From positions 1 to 24,505 of the forward strand of contig JAUWBH010000083.1 of the NCBI GenBank assembly GCA_030605085.1: a DNA stretch of 24,505 nt, in the 5' to 3' direction. Positions 6,367-14,024 of the stretch are shown one piece after another; within the stretch, counting starts at the first letter, position 1; every line of letters begins with the position of its first letter. Made by a program: the position numbers and the translations under genes. This stretch comes from Promethearchaeota archaeon. GTDB lineage: Archaea; Asgardarchaeota; Lokiarchaeia; Sigynarchaeales; SOKP01. The notes beneath the pieces were generated by a model that was given only the letters and a program-made list of their open reading frames with translations, did not search any database and was not told where the DNA came from.

Positions 6367-6474
6367 AAATATAAATTTAATTTAGCTGAAAAAATTTGAA
6401 GATATTATTTTATGAAAATAAACGCAATTCTCAAGTATTAAAATTTTAATATTATCCAAATACTCTTATAAAAA
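6367..6474 (+). repeat. Direct repeat B (partner of 312-412)
   Basis: Second copy of repeat A, lying between the 3' end of the M32 carboxypeptidase gene and the 5' end of the truncated GTPase gene. It shares ATATAAATTTAATTTAGCTG, TTCTCAAGT and AATATTATCC with copy A. The inverted repeat that is perfect in copy A is degraded here. Confidence 0.6.
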
Positions 6475-6523
6475 CACATAAGGTAAAGTTGAATTTGAGA
6501 TTAAAACAAGGAGAAAAATGAAA

Positions 6524-8017
6524 TTATACATTATAAATTGGAAAGAATTTCTTTTCTAAATAATCGGTAAAATAATTAGGATTTAAATTTTCTCCTGTTA
6601 TTTTCTTTATTAAGTCAATAGGGCGATAAATTCTACCGTATTGATGAATTTCTTTTCTTAGGAAATCTAGTAGAGTAGAGTAATTTCCTTTTTTGAATTC
6701 ATCTGGTAAATTTGGATGTTTCTTCAAAGCTACTGAATAGATTTGTGAAGCATAAAGATTTCCTAATGTATATGTTGGAAAATATCCAAATGCCCCGCCA
6801 GACCAATGAATATCTTGTAACACACCTTGTGCGTCGTTTGGAGGGATAATACCTAATAATTCTTCCATTTTAGCATTCCATATTTGAGGTAATTTAGATA
6901 CGGAAACTCCGTCGTTAATAATGTCTTTTTCAAGCTCAAACCTAAGTATAATGTGTAAACCATAGGTAACCTCGTCAGCCTCTACGCGTATTAAAGATGG
7001 TTGTACAGTATTTATTGAACGGTAAAATTCCTCCTCAGGATAGTTTTTAAGGTTGTCTGGAAAGTAGGATTGAAGGATAGGATACCAATAATTCCAAAAT
7101 TCACGACTACGACTTACAATATTTTCCCATAATCTGGATTGAGACTCGTGAATACCTAAAGAGCTTCCATCAGCCAATGGAGTATCATGAATTTCTTCCA
7201 TGAAACTCATTTCATAAAGAGCATGTCCACATTCGTGGATGGTCCCAAAAAGGCACGCCGGAAGGAAATCATCCCAAATTCGAGTAGTAATTCTTGTATC
7301 CATTGACGATAAAGAAGCTGTAAAAGGGTGAACGGATTTATCTTGACGACCGATATCGAAATCAAATTTTAGTTTTTTCAGAACCTCAATGCTTAACTTC
7401 CATTGCTTTTTCGGATCGTAATGTTTTTTTATAATGGATTGATTTGGTTTATCTGATGAAGATTCAAGTTTCTTCAGAATCTTAGTTAAACTAAGTTTTA
7501 GATCGTTAAATATATCATCTATCCACTTCGATGTGGCACCTGGTTCGTAAATATCTATCAAGGAATCGTATCGAGTTGGGCCGATATCAATTTTTTCAGC
7601 ATATTCTCTTTTTAACTTTACCATCTTTTCAAGATATGGTTCGAATTCTTTAAAATCGCTTTTTGATTTAGCTATTTCCCACGCCTGATGTCCTAGCGAT
7701 GCCGTTTTAGCTATCTCGGTCACTAATTCTCTAGGTATTTTTATTGCTCTTTCATATGCTCTTTTAGCTTCTCTTAAAAGAGCGGATTCGATTAAATTAA
7801 GATTGGATGTTTTTTCTACATTTTTAATTAATTTACCTGCTTTATCTGAAGTTAGTCTTTGGTGTATTATGTCTGCCATTAATTTTAATTGCTCAGAACG
7901 CCCTATAACTGATCCTTTAGGCATACAAACTTGCTGATCCCAACCTAAAAGAGCATTTATATATCTAAGTCTCGTAATTTCAGTAAAATAATTCCATAAT
8001 TCCTTTATTGCATTCAT
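6524..8017 (-). CDS. M32 family (carboxypeptidase Taq) metallocarboxypeptidase
   Basis: A 497-residue cytosolic zinc metallopeptidase that removes C-terminal residues from peptides. Length is normal for the family (about 500), and the family motifs appear in order: HPF (230-232), DTRIT (240-244), the HExxH zinc site H261-E-C-G-H265, HESQ (290-293, E291 as third zinc ligand), IRVEADE, and GVLQDIHWSGG near residue 400. No signal peptide is present. ATG 8017 is kept because it aligns with the usual family N terminus (short helix, then LGWDQQ around residues 24-29). Likely role: peptide turnover supplying amino acids, in keeping with a peptide-degrading heterotrophic lifestyle. The gene stands alone, with non-coding gaps on both sides. 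Confidence 0.95.
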   Translation of the reverse strand: MNAIKELWNYFTEITRLRYINALLGWDQQVCMPKGSVIGRSEQLKLMADIIHQRLTSDKAGKLIKNVEKTSNLNLIESALLREAKRAYERAIKIPRELVTEIAKTASLGHQAWEIAKSKSDFKEFEPYLEKMVKLKREYAEKIDIGPTRYDSLIDIYEPGATSKWIDDIFNDLKLSLTKILKKLESSSDKPNQSIIKKHYDPKKQWKLSIEVLKKLKFDFDIGRQDKSVHPFTASLSSMDTRITTRIWDDFLPACLFGTIHECGHALYEMSFMEEIHDTPLADGSSLGIHESQSRLWENIVSRSREFWNYWYPILQSYFPDNLKNYPEEEFYRSINTVQPSLIRVEADEVTYGLHIILRFELEKDIINDGVSVSKLPQIWNAKMEELLGIIPPNDAQGVLQDIHWSGGAFGYFPTYTLGNLYASQIYSVALKKHPNLPDEFKKGNYSTLLDFLRKEIHQYGRIYRPIDLIKKITGENLNPNYFTDYLEKKFFPIYNV

Positions 8018-8179
8018 ATTAATATTTTTTAATTTTTTTTTTAATTTTAATTAAATTTTTAAAGTTAAAGCTTTAATAATATTTTGCTTATTTTGCTTAG
8101 CTTAACAATATTTTAGATAAGAGCATTTAAATTAGCAACTAAATTAAGTAAAAAATTAAGACCATAAGATTTAAAATAT

Positions 8180-9751
8180 TCAAAGCTCTTTTTCTATCTT
8201 CACAAAATATTGCACAGCTAACTGAAGATCGTTTAATGTCAATGAAACCTCTAAAGTTTTCTCCAATTCGTCGATGTATTTTTCGCATAATGCTATTGGT
8301 AAATTGCTTCCTTTCTCAATGATTAATTTTTGTAATGTCATCGCGAGTTCAGAGCCTTCTTCAACAATAATCTCGTCCATGACACCCTTTACTTCAGTAG
8401 GAGATTCAACTGATGTTGGTTCGCTTTTCTGCTTAACTTTTTTGATTTTATCAATTTTCGTTTTTAAATTAATTTTTATATCCTCTGGTTTTAAAGTTAA
8501 TTTAGTTGAGGGAGTTGTTTGAATCGGTGATTTTTTAGCTTGTTTAGAGGATTGAGAAGGTCTTGGAGGAATTTCTGGAGGTATTCTAGGAGGGATTTGA
8601 GGGGCGATTTTAGGGGGAATAGTTGGAGATGCAGTATTCTTAGGGAGTGGTTTTGCCGAAACTTTATTATTCTTAGGAAGCGATTTTACAGAAATTTTTT
8701 TACTAAATTGAATTTGTTCGGGAGCTGAAAATTTCTCCTTTCTTTGTATTTTTTTTCTTTTTCTTATAAGAACCTCTAATTTTTCCTTAAAATCGTCTAT
8801 ATATGCGAAATATTGATACTGGTTTGAAATATCGATTAATTTCCCATATTTTGCAATGGCTTTTTGAATTTTACCCTCTGAATCCAACTTTTCTGCTTCT
8901 TTAACTAGATTTTCGAAATTAACAGGTAATAATTTCCTTAAATTTAAACTATCCCTAATTATTTGATATATTTTTGTTTTTGCTCCAGAATCTAGTAATG
9001 TTATTTCTTCTAAATCAGTGAAATTAAAATCGCTCTTAATAATATCAATAATTTCTTTGGGTACTAAATCCTTCTTATTAGCAATCACGGCGATTTTAGC
9101 GAATTTTTCGTATTTTTTAGGGATATTGAGAAAATGTTCGATTAATTTCGAATTATAATTATTTGAATCAATTAAAAAAATTATTAGGTCTGATTCTCCA
9201 ACAAATCTTGACCACATAGCCGAAAAATCGTCTTTGAGTTGGAAATCCCAAATTTCAAAAGTTAAATCGTCAATTACGAAAGGAGAGTATTTTGCGAAAT
9301 CTTGAATTAGTTTTTCTTGTCCACTTTTTAACATGTTGTAAAGAGTTGTTCTTCCTGATTTGGAGGGCCCCATTATTGTAATTTTTGAATGTAAATCTTT
9401 TTGAATCTGTTTTAGAAATTCAAGAAAGCCTGTGTTAAGAAAATCGTCAACCTCATCAGGATCGGGAAAAAAATCCATAAATTTACTTATTGCCTTTTTC
9501 AAAATTTCGTCAACACGGTCAAATGGGTCGTTTAAATCAGCAATGAGTAGAAAGTAAATAGATCCATAGCCTCTATGAAATATTTGGTAATTTGAAATCG
9601 GTCTACGAAGCGTTTTTCCAGGCATAGGCATGATTATATAAGATCGAATTATTTCTATAACATTTTTCAATTCTTTAGGTCCCAAAGCTAACGCATAGGT
9701 GTGGCTGATTATAGGTTTTCCTTTATGAAAAATGTGAAATTGCCTTAGCAT
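8180..9751 (-). CDS. Longin-like domain fused to degenerate Arf-like GTPase with proline-rich tail
   Basis: A 523-residue mosaic. Residues 1-95 look like a longin/roadblock-type alpha-beta domain (strand FHIFHKGKPIISHTYA, later GYGSIYFLLIADL, then helix). Residues 122-275 are a GTPase-like domain: P-loop GPSKSGRT (128-135) with Arg134 in place of the invariant Lys; switch II region WDFQ (168-171) lacking the usual DxxGQ Gly-Gln; intact G4 NKKD (225-228); and a GAK G5 at about 256-258. Residues 280-335 are TPR-like helices; residues 345-410 are Pro/Lys-rich and likely disordered (PPRIPPEIPPRP); residues 455-523 form a helical C-terminal domain. Family knowledge: longin domains and Arf-like GTPases work at eukaryotic membranes, and both are expanded in Asgard archaea. 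Loss of the P-loop Lys and the catalytic Gln suggests a pseudo-GTPase scaffold. No membrane segment is visible. Longin assignment is by pattern only. Confidence 0.7.
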   Translation of the reverse strand: MLRQFHIFHKGKPIISHTYALALGPKELKNVIEIIRSYIIMPMPGKTLRRPISNYQIFHRGYGSIYFLLIADLNDPFDRVDEILKKAISKFMDFFPDPDEVDDFLNTGFLEFLKQIQKDLHSKITIMGPSKSGRTTLYNMLKSGQEKLIQDFAKYSPFVIDDLTFEIWDFQLKDDFSAMWSRFVGESDLIIFLIDSNNYNSKLIEHFLNIPKKYEKFAKIAVIANKKDLVPKEIIDIIKSDFNFTDLEEITLLDSGAKTKIYQIIRDSLNLRKLLPVNFENLVKEAEKLDSEGKIQKAIAKYGKLIDISNQYQYFAYIDDFKEKLEVLIRKRKKIQRKEKFSAPEQIQFSKKISVKSLPKNNKVSAKPLPKNTASPTIPPKIAPQIPPRIPPEIPPRPSQSSKQAKKSPIQTTPSTKLTLKPEDIKINLKTKIDKIKKVKQKSEPTSVESPTEVKGVMDEIIVEEGSELAMTLQKLIIEKGSNLPIALCEKYIDELEKTLEVSLTLNDLQLAVQYFVKIEKEL

Positions 9752-9881
9752 CCTTAATATTTTTTTTTCTTAAGTATTTTTTACAGTCTACTATAGAAAT
9801 AAAAAAAAAATACGCCTTAATAATTGTTTAGAAAATAATAAATTAAACTAATTCATTAAAAAGATTTTTTATTATTATTAA

Positions 9882-9915
9882 ATAATAAAGAATAATAGAT
9901 TTTTTTCTTTATTAT
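9882..9915. promoter_or_regulatory. 11-bp inverted repeat in a divergent promoter region
   Basis: ATAATAAAGAA (9882-9892) and TTCTTTATTAT (9905-9915) are exact inverted copies separated by 12 bases. The element lies between the divergent starts of the longin-like/GTPase gene (9751) and the 319-aa gene (9964). It could be an operator or an RNA hairpin; AT richness raises the chance of coincidence. Confidence 0.35.
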
Positions 9916-9963
9916 CTTTAAGAAAGTTAATTGTAAATTATCCCTTTTCTTTAACTATAGAGT

Positions 9964-10923
9964 ATGCCCTTAGAACTAAACCATCTTTTGAAGTTTTTAG
10001 GAAATTCTACCAGCGCCAAGTTTAATTCAGAGTTGTCCAATTTATTGATTAAAAGAATTAATAGATTGTGTTTTGAAGAATGTCAGATAGACAGGATCCA
10101 ATGCACTCTTATGCCAATGTGTCATCATAGATGGTTAATTTCTCTTAGATTAAAGAGTGGGTTGAAACCAGAAGATTTACCTAATTTCTGCTACAGTGTC
10201 TTGAAAGGTTCTGTATTAAGAGATTTTAGGCGCAAAACAGTAATATATAAGCCTTATGATGCGTATATATATCTAATAGATTTTTTAGATATATTTTTTC
10301 ACGGAGATTATCGTAAACTGAATAAATTCATTTCTATCAAATCACAATGGGACGATGCCATAGAAATTTTCGATAATAGAATCCAGAACGGTCAAGATTT
10401 TCAATATCATGTGACTAATGATCAAAATTACATAATTTTCAAATTCGGTGACCGAATTCACGTAATTTTTTTTGAAGAAAAATATGCGCTTTGTAACGCA
10501 AAGAAAGAGAATATTGCGAGTCTTGAACTACTTCACGGTTTATGCGAACTTTATTGGGAACTTCATTTTCCAGAATTTAAAGTAAATTATATACCGTCAA
10601 AATTTGTAGAAATCATAACTCTAGTTCCATACGATGTGCTTGAAAAGATTAAAAAGGAAGATCCTGTAGATGAGGAGTCTAAATTAGATAACTATTTTTG
10701 GAGTATTTTCCCCCAAGATATTGACGCTTTAATGGAATTTTGCGGAGAAATTCAAATGGAAATGAACATCCACGGTTTTTTAGAAATAAGATTATATTTA
10801 AATTTGGAGACTAATAATTTTAATGAAAAAAAAAAATTACCCTTAAGATTTCGAGATTTAAGATTAATCTTTAATTTTGCGTATAAATTGTATAATGAAT
10901 TTTATATCTATTGGCTTGAATGA
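9964..10923 (+). CDS. Conserved-looking hypothetical protein (319 aa)
   Basis: A 319-residue soluble protein that I do not recognise. The N-terminal quarter carries Cys/His residues (LCFEEC, CTLMPMCHHRW, residues about 35-56) that could bind a metal but do not form a standard zinc-finger spacing. The rest alternates helices and strands, with aromatic-rich stretches (DNYFWSIFPQDIDALMEF) and a closing helix NFAYKLYNEFYIYWLE. No signal peptide or membrane segment. No Shine-Dalgarno sequence lies before ATG 9964, which fits a leaderless or short-leader start. The following HEAT/coiled-coil gene begins 34 bases after this stop with a strong AAAGGAG, so the pair probably forms an operon and may act together. 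Confidence 0.75.
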   Translation: MPLELNHLLKFLGNSTSAKFNSELSNLLIKRINRLCFEECQIDRIQCTLMPMCHHRWLISLRLKSGLKPEDLPNFCYSVLKGSVLRDFRRKTVIYKPYDAYIYLIDFLDIFFHGDYRKLNKFISIKSQWDDAIEIFDNRIQNGQDFQYHVTNDQNYIIFKFGDRIHVIFFEEKYALCNAKKENIASLELLHGLCELYWELHFPEFKVNYIPSKFVEIITLVPYDVLEKIKKEDPVDEESKLDNYFWSIFPQDIDALMEFCGEIQMEMNIHGFLEIRLYLNLETNNFNEKKKLPLRFRDLRLIFNFAYKLYNEFYIYWLE

Positions 10924-10957
10924 TTTAAAATAAAAATTAAAAATTAAAGGAGTGAAA

Positions 10958-12214
10958 ATGATTAAAAACGAAAATGATGCTGATTTAATGGAAAAAATAA
11001 AAAAAATGACTATAGAGGGAAAAATTGACGCAACAGTAGAAAAAATTGCGTTCTATCTCAATCGATCAACCGAACAAAATTATATTGATAGGTTAGAGAA
11101 TATAATTGAAGCTGTTTCTTCTACTCAAGGAGGTCGAACTGTAATAAGATTTCTAATAGAGCGTTTAATCATAGATATCCCCTCTTTACTGGAAAATCTC
11201 TCAAAAAGAGATTCCATGTTAAGATATTCATTTTTATTGCTATTAAAATCAATGTGTGAAAATGAGTCCGACTTATTCCTCCCTTTTAGTGAAGATTTAT
11301 TGAATTCGGACGATCCAAACGTTAGAGAAGCGGATTTACAGCTATTAATTTTTATGGCAGGAGGAGGAAAAAAAATAGAAGAGGAATCACTTATAAAAAC
11401 GATTGCATCAAAATTAGCTGATGGAAAAGATTTTGTTGTCCAAAAAGCTATTCAAATGTTAAAAACCATTGGTAAAGAATCACCATCTATAATAACTAGA
11501 GTTTTAACAGAATACGCTAAAGAATGTCCAGAAACGGAGGAATTAAAGAAAAATATTGATGATGTATTGAAATCGATCGTTACTATTGAAAAAATTGAAG
11601 AAATTGTTGAAGAAGAAGTGGAAGATGAATTAAAAAAGGAGATAAGAGAAGAAAAAGTTGAGTTAGAAGAACTGCCTAAGGAAGAAATATTAACTAAAGA
11701 ATTAAAAAAAAAGGAAGTAGAGATACAAGATAAAGAATTAGAGTTAAAAAAGAAAGAAATTGAATTAAAGAAGAAAAAATTGGAGATAAAAGTCGTAGAA
11801 AAAGAATTAAAAGAAAAAAAAATTGAAGAAAAAGTAAAAACTTTAGAATTAAAAAAAGAAATTCTGGAAGCGGAGATAGTTGCATCAAAGGAAAAAGCTA
11901 GTGAGGAAATATCAACTAAAGCTTTGGAAAAAGAAGAAGCCAAAATTATAGATAAAGAATTAGAGTTAAAAAAGAAAGATTTAGAACTAAAAAAGAAAAA
12001 ATTAGAAATTGAAGAAAGAGAAACGAAGTTAGAAGAGAAACAGATTAAAGAAATAGAAAAGGCTTTAAAATTAAAAGAAGAATTAATAGAAAAAGAGAAG
12101 GAATTATCCCAAGTCGAATTGGAACTGAAGCAAAAAGAAATAAAAGATAAGGAAAAAGAAATCAAAGAACAAGAAGCTAAACGAGTTGAAGAAAGACTTA
12201 AAAAAGAAGAATAA
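10958..12214 (+). CDS. HEAT-like repeat protein with long charged coiled coil
   Basis: A 418-residue protein. Residues 1 to about 205 form an alpha-helical solenoid with HEAT/ARM character (RYSFLLLLKSMCENESD, DPNVREADLQLLIFMA, DFVVQKAIQMLKTIG). Residues about 210-418 are almost entirely Lys, Glu, Leu and Ile and should form a long coiled coil or single alpha-helix; IQDKELELKKKEIELKKKK recurs as IIDKELELKKKDLELKKKK. The start is set at ATG 10958, six bases after AAAGGAG; the GTG two codons earlier overlaps that site and is less likely. No membrane segment. Likely a structural or scaffolding protein, perhaps partnered with the upstream 319-aa protein; the specific role is unknown. The long minus-strand frame over the coiled coil is a composition artefact. 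Confidence 0.8.
   Translation: MIKNENDADLMEKIKKMTIEGKIDATVEKIAFYLNRSTEQNYIDRLENIIEAVSSTQGGRTVIRFLIERLIIDIPSLLENLSKRDSMLRYSFLLLLKSMCENESDLFLPFSEDLLNSDDPNVREADLQLLIFMAGGGKKIEEESLIKTIASKLADGKDFVVQKAIQMLKTIGKESPSIITRVLTEYAKECPETEELKKNIDDVLKSIVTIEKIEEIVEEEVEDELKKEIREEKVELEELPKEEILTKELKKKEVEIQDKELELKKKEIELKKKKLEIKVVEKELKEKKIEEKVKTLELKKEILEAEIVASKEKASEEISTKALEKEEAKIIDKELELKKKDLELKKKKLEIEERETKLEEKQIKEIEKALKLKEELIEKEKELSQVELELKQKEIKDKEKEIKEQEAKRVEERLKKEE
11729..12082 (+). repeat. Internal coding duplication in the coiled coil
   Basis: A segment starting at 11729 (GATAAAGAATTAGAGTTA) recurs at 11951, 222 bases later. The first 29 bases are identical, and similarity of the encoded protein continues for about 45 residues. 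This looks like growth of the coiled coil by tandem duplication of a 74-codon unit. Confidence 0.6.
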
Positions 12215-12254
12215 ATTTAAGAAAAAAATTAAGATATAAATGTGGAGGATAAGA

Positions 12255-12276
12255 ATGTGGTAAAAAATTACCACAT
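12255..12276. promoter_or_regulatory. Perfect 9-bp inverted repeat upstream of TIGR04076 gene
   Basis: ATGTGGTAA (12255-12263), an AAAA spacer, then TTACCACAT (12268-12276). It is more GC-containing than the surroundings and lies about 90 bases before ATG 12365 and 40 bases after the previous stop. No T-run follows on the plus strand, so an operator or mRNA hairpin is more likely than a terminator for the upstream gene. Confidence 0.5.
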
Positions 12277-12364
12277 CTCTGCCTAAAAAAAAATTTAAGC
12301 TATAGAATAATATTAAGAATTAAACCAAAATATAAGGAAATATAAACATATAGAGAGTGTGAAT

Positions 12365-12784
12365 ATGTCAGAAGAAGATTTAAATAATCTTAAAAGACGT
12401 TTAGAATTTACCGATGAAGAAATGAAACTTTTTATGGAAAATCCGAAAAATATAGAAATTCTTAAGAAAGCTCCTGATTTAGTAAACAAGACTATTATTG
12501 TAGAAGTAATTAAGTCTCATGGCTGTGATAGCGAGCATAAAGTTGGAGACAAATTTTATTTTAATGGCTTCGGAAATTTGCTCACAAAACTCTGTCCCAA
12601 AAGAATCTGTATGTCCGCTTTGAGTGCTGCGGGAAATTTAGTAAATAATGCAGTTGCATTAATGTGGGCTGGTCAAGATCCCAATAAAATGCTATTTAAT
12701 ATAGCAGGGTGTTCAGATGTAGGTTTACAATGTGGAGGATGGGGTAATATCGTCATGGAAATTAAAGTTGTAGACCGTAAATAA
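12365..12784 (+). CDS. TIGR04076 family protein
   Basis: A 139-residue protein recognised as the TIGR04076 family of small Cys-rich proteins from anaerobic bacteria and archaea. After a helical N terminus (residues 1-40), the core contains IKSHGCDSEHKVGDKF, then CPKRICMSALSAA, and a C-terminal GCSDVGLQCGGWGN. These Cys pairs and the GD/GF glycines are the family hallmarks; a metal or redox role is plausible, but the biochemical function is not known to me. ATG 12365 is preferred over the GTG at 12359 because GAGAGTG lies at a suitable distance before it. A 9-bp inverted repeat lies upstream. The next gene is on the other strand, its stop only 30 bases away. Confidence 0.8.
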   Translation: MSEEDLNNLKRRLEFTDEEMKLFMENPKNIEILKKAPDLVNKTIIVEVIKSHGCDSEHKVGDKFYFNGFGNLLTKLCPKRICMSALSAAGNLVNNAVALMWAGQDPNKMLFNIAGCSDVGLQCGGWGNIVMEIKVVDRK

Positions 12785-12814
12785 TTCGGTAAGAAAATCT
12801 AATTAATTAAAAAT

Positions 12815-12967
12815 TTATTTTTTTCCTCTTGAAAAACCCGGAGAATTTGGATTACTTTCCGAACCACCACCATAAAAGAACATGGCTATTGTAGTTAGAA
12901 CAACATACCCAACACACCCAATTATACTTAACACAAAAGCTACTTCTTTCCAGTTCTTAACATTCAT
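12815..12967 (-). CDS. 50-residue single-span membrane protein
   Basis: A short minus-strand gene from ATG 12967-12965 to TAA 12817-12815. The product starts MNVKNWKEVAF, has one hydrophobic span (about residues 9-32: VAFVLSIIGCVGYVVLTTIA and following MFFY), then a Gly/Ser/Pro-rich polar tail ending SPGFSRGKK. A Trp-Lys-Glu before the span and Lys/Arg after it give a clean membrane-protein layout. It is not Sec61-beta, whose span is C-terminal. No family recognised. Only a weak Shine-Dalgarno sequence is visible. It sits tail-to-tail with the TIGR04076 gene. Confidence 0.6.
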   Translation of the reverse strand: MNVKNWKEVAFVLSIIGCVGYVVLTTIAMFFYGGGSESNPNSPGFSRGKK

Positions 12968-13105
12968 TGTTGATTCCAATTTAACGATTAATATTTTATA
13001 GATTAATTATTAATTCTTGCTTAAAATAAATATATGTTATTATTTTACAATTAGTTTTTTATGTTTACAAATCCCGAAAATAACCTATATGATAAAAAAA
13101 TAAAA

Positions 13106-13137
13106 ATAAAAATCGAAACTCCAGGAACACACCCCTC
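13106..13137 (+). repeat. Direct repeat, left copy, flanking membrane-protein gene
   Basis: ATAAAAATCGAAACTCCAGG followed by AACACACCC closely matches 13947-13978, where the core reads ACTCAGGAACACACCC. The two copies are about 840 bases apart and enclose exactly one gene and its promoter. Confidence 0.5.
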
Positions 13138-13175
13138 TCTACTCAACTCTTTTATAAAATAAAAATCATAATAAG

Positions 13176-13183
13176 TTTATATA
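13176..13183 (+). promoter_or_regulatory. TATA box upstream of membrane-protein gene
   Basis: TTTATATA, 42 bases before TTG 13218. Initiation about 25-30 bases on would place the mRNA start just before CGGAG at 13206-13210. A second TTTATATA at 13194-13201 could serve as an alternative. Confidence 0.45.
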
Positions 13184-13217
13184 ATTGTGAACTTTTATAT
13201 ATCATCGGAGACTATTA

Positions 13218-13896
13218 TTGCCTAATATTATTCAAGAAATTCAAAAAATTGAACCTGGGTTTTTTATTTATAGCCGCACAGTTGGTAGATTTTGCTTTCT
13301 GTTTCTTTATTATATTCGGAATAGAACATATGAGAATTGTACCTGGTTTTACGGAAACTAGTTCCTTAGATATTTATTTTGCTCCATATAGCCATAGTCC
13401 TCTAGCAGCTGGTCTCTGGGCTATTGGTACCTATTTGGTCGTGCGATATGTGTTTTTAAAAAACGCCGATGAATCAGAGGTGAATAAATCTAGAACAGCT
13501 TTAGCTCTGGGAATCGCAGTTATTGTCCATTTATTTTTGGATTTCCTTGTCCATGTCGGGGAAGTAGCATTAATTCCAGGGATTGATTATAAAGTAAAAG
13601 GATTGGGATTATGGGACTATCTTTTTATTGGGTTAGCGCTAGAAATTTCTGTTTTGTTAATAGGGTGTTTCTTTTATTTTAAATCGACCACCTCTGAAGA
13701 TAACTTTGTGAGTAAATATGGAATGCTTTTATTCATAATTTTCCTTGTATGTTTGGCAATTATAACCCCATTTTCGCCAGATCCAACTGATATAATAATA
13801 TTTTCAATTACATTCCTAGTGTTCTTTACTTTATTATCTTTTATTGCTTTTTGGTTAGATGGAAAGAGAATCCCTGTAGACGTGGAAAACTCATAA
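13218..13896 (+). pseudogene. Polytopic membrane protein (metal-dependent hydrolase-like), apparent T-run frameshift near N terminus
   Basis: Most of the protein lies in the frame of 13249-13896: about six membrane spans, with FIAAQLVDFAF, GIEHMRIVPGFTE, PYSHSPLAAGLWA, VIVHLFLDFLVH and KGLGLWDY. These match in order a widespread family of inner-membrane proteins often annotated as metal-dependent hydrolases (HMRIxPG, PYSHS, HxxLDFxxH, GLGLWN). That frame offers only a TTG (13249) without a Shine-Dalgarno sequence. The better start is TTG 13218, preceded by CGGAG at 13206-13210, but it is in another frame (MPNIIQEIQKIEPGF). The frames meet at a run of six T (13260-13265): with five T the protein reads continuously as EPGFLFIAAQLVDF. 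Either a real frameshift, slippage on the T-run, or a sequencing error. The function of the family is unproven. Confidence 0.7.
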
Positions 13897-13903
13897 CGTA
13901 TTT

Positions 13904-13922
13904 TATTTTTTTTTTTCTAATA
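13904..13922 (+). terminator. Oligo-T terminator after membrane-protein gene
   Basis: A T-rich run beginning eight bases after the stop at 13896 and including a stretch of more than ten consecutive T is a typical archaeal terminator. Confidence 0.5.
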
Positions 13923-13946
13923 TTGTAAATAAAATCAGAGAATAAG

Positions 13947-13978
13947 AATAAAAAGCTAAACTCAGGAACACACCCACT
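13947..13978 (+). repeat. Direct repeat, right copy
   Basis: Partner of 13106-13137: AATAAAAAGCTAAACTCAGG followed by AACACACCCACT. It lies downstream of the membrane-protein gene's T-rich terminator. Confidence 0.5.
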
Positions 13979-14024
13979 TCAATTTAAGAAAAAATCGCCC
14001 TTTACTAGTTCAATAAAGATTAAA

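Noticed and set aside
11452..12165. 237-codon minus-strand frame rich in Ser and Phe
   Set aside because: It is the complement of the Lys/Glu-rich coiled coil; AAR/GAR codons read backwards as TTY/YTC, so stops are rare by composition.
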